Assembly: GCA_945861665.1 (NCBI GenBank)
Contig: CAMAVS010000007.1
Span: 88,804-152,803, forward strand
DNA: 64,000 nucleotides
Direction of reading: 5' to 3'
Source: Chitinophaga pinensis
GTDB lineage: Bacteria > Bacteroidota > Bacteroidia > UBA4408
Positions 63,919-64,000 of the stretch are shown one piece after another. The translations under genes were made by a program, and so were the position numbers. The notes under the pieces were generated by a model. That model worked only from the letters and a program-made list of their open reading frames with translations, was not told where the DNA came from and ran no database searches. How positions within the stretch are numbered: position 1 is the first letter of the stretch; every line of letters begins with the position of its first letter.

Positions 63919-64000
63919 TTTTTAATATAATCACTCGTTGTTTTTTGCATTATTCTGCTAAGTTAATTTTTTAATTTATCAAAGTTTACTTCATCATACT

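Overview
This AT-rich window comes from a member of the Bacteroidota, most likely uncultured; I cannot place it below phylum. The evidence is three secreted proteins with C-terminal type IX secretion (T9SS) sorting domains, a GldA-type ABC ATPase, RemB/Wzi-like barrels, a short NuoG, Bacteroidota lipoproteins, near absence of Shine-Dalgarno sites, and TAnnTTTG -7 boxes in front of several genes.

Layout. 1-6431: end of a radical SAM/SPASM protein, gldA, a paaZ fusion enzyme and a large SBBP-repeat T9SS protein. 6898-19871: a complete 14-gene nuo operon (nuoA to nuoN, minus strand) for respiratory complex I. 20045-21415: an LD-carboxypeptidase and rnhA. 21615-22921: pyrH-frr. 23093-25961: a tightly overlapping LolA-like / YidD / two-membrane-protein operon. 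26048-31817: a peptide-binding lipoprotein, xth, purN, a fused two-domain peptide ABC ATPase and lipoprotein msrB. 32176-40949: GDP-fucose genes (gmd, fcl) with a WecA-like transferase between two RemB/Wzi-like barrel paralogues, an exonuclease, a small lipoprotein and a kelch T9SS protein. 41151-52720: a hydrolase lipoprotein, a YyaL-type thioredoxin-fold protein, an MFS transporter, recX, a kynureninase cluster and a DPP-IV-like peptidase.

52847-60587 is the most interesting part. It is a minus-strand operon that reads like a divergent chaperone-usher pathway: a PapD-like chaperone, two homologous secreted subunit-like proteins, a 1176-residue usher-like outer-membrane barrel and a secreted protein with four FKBP domains. 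A stem-loop follows the first subunit gene.

60588-64000 looks like the edge of a mobile island: a transposase remnant, tRNA-Ala(GGC), paired CTTTCCCCAC repeats, a LamG-type T9SS protein, a phage-type small protein, an iteron-like 13-bp repeat array and an unknown 161-residue protein.

Several dispersed non-coding repeats also appear: seven-base-periodic arrays, 18-bp palindromes, and a 77-bp repeat shared by two intergenic regions 25 kb apart. One seven-base array lies inside the nuo operon.
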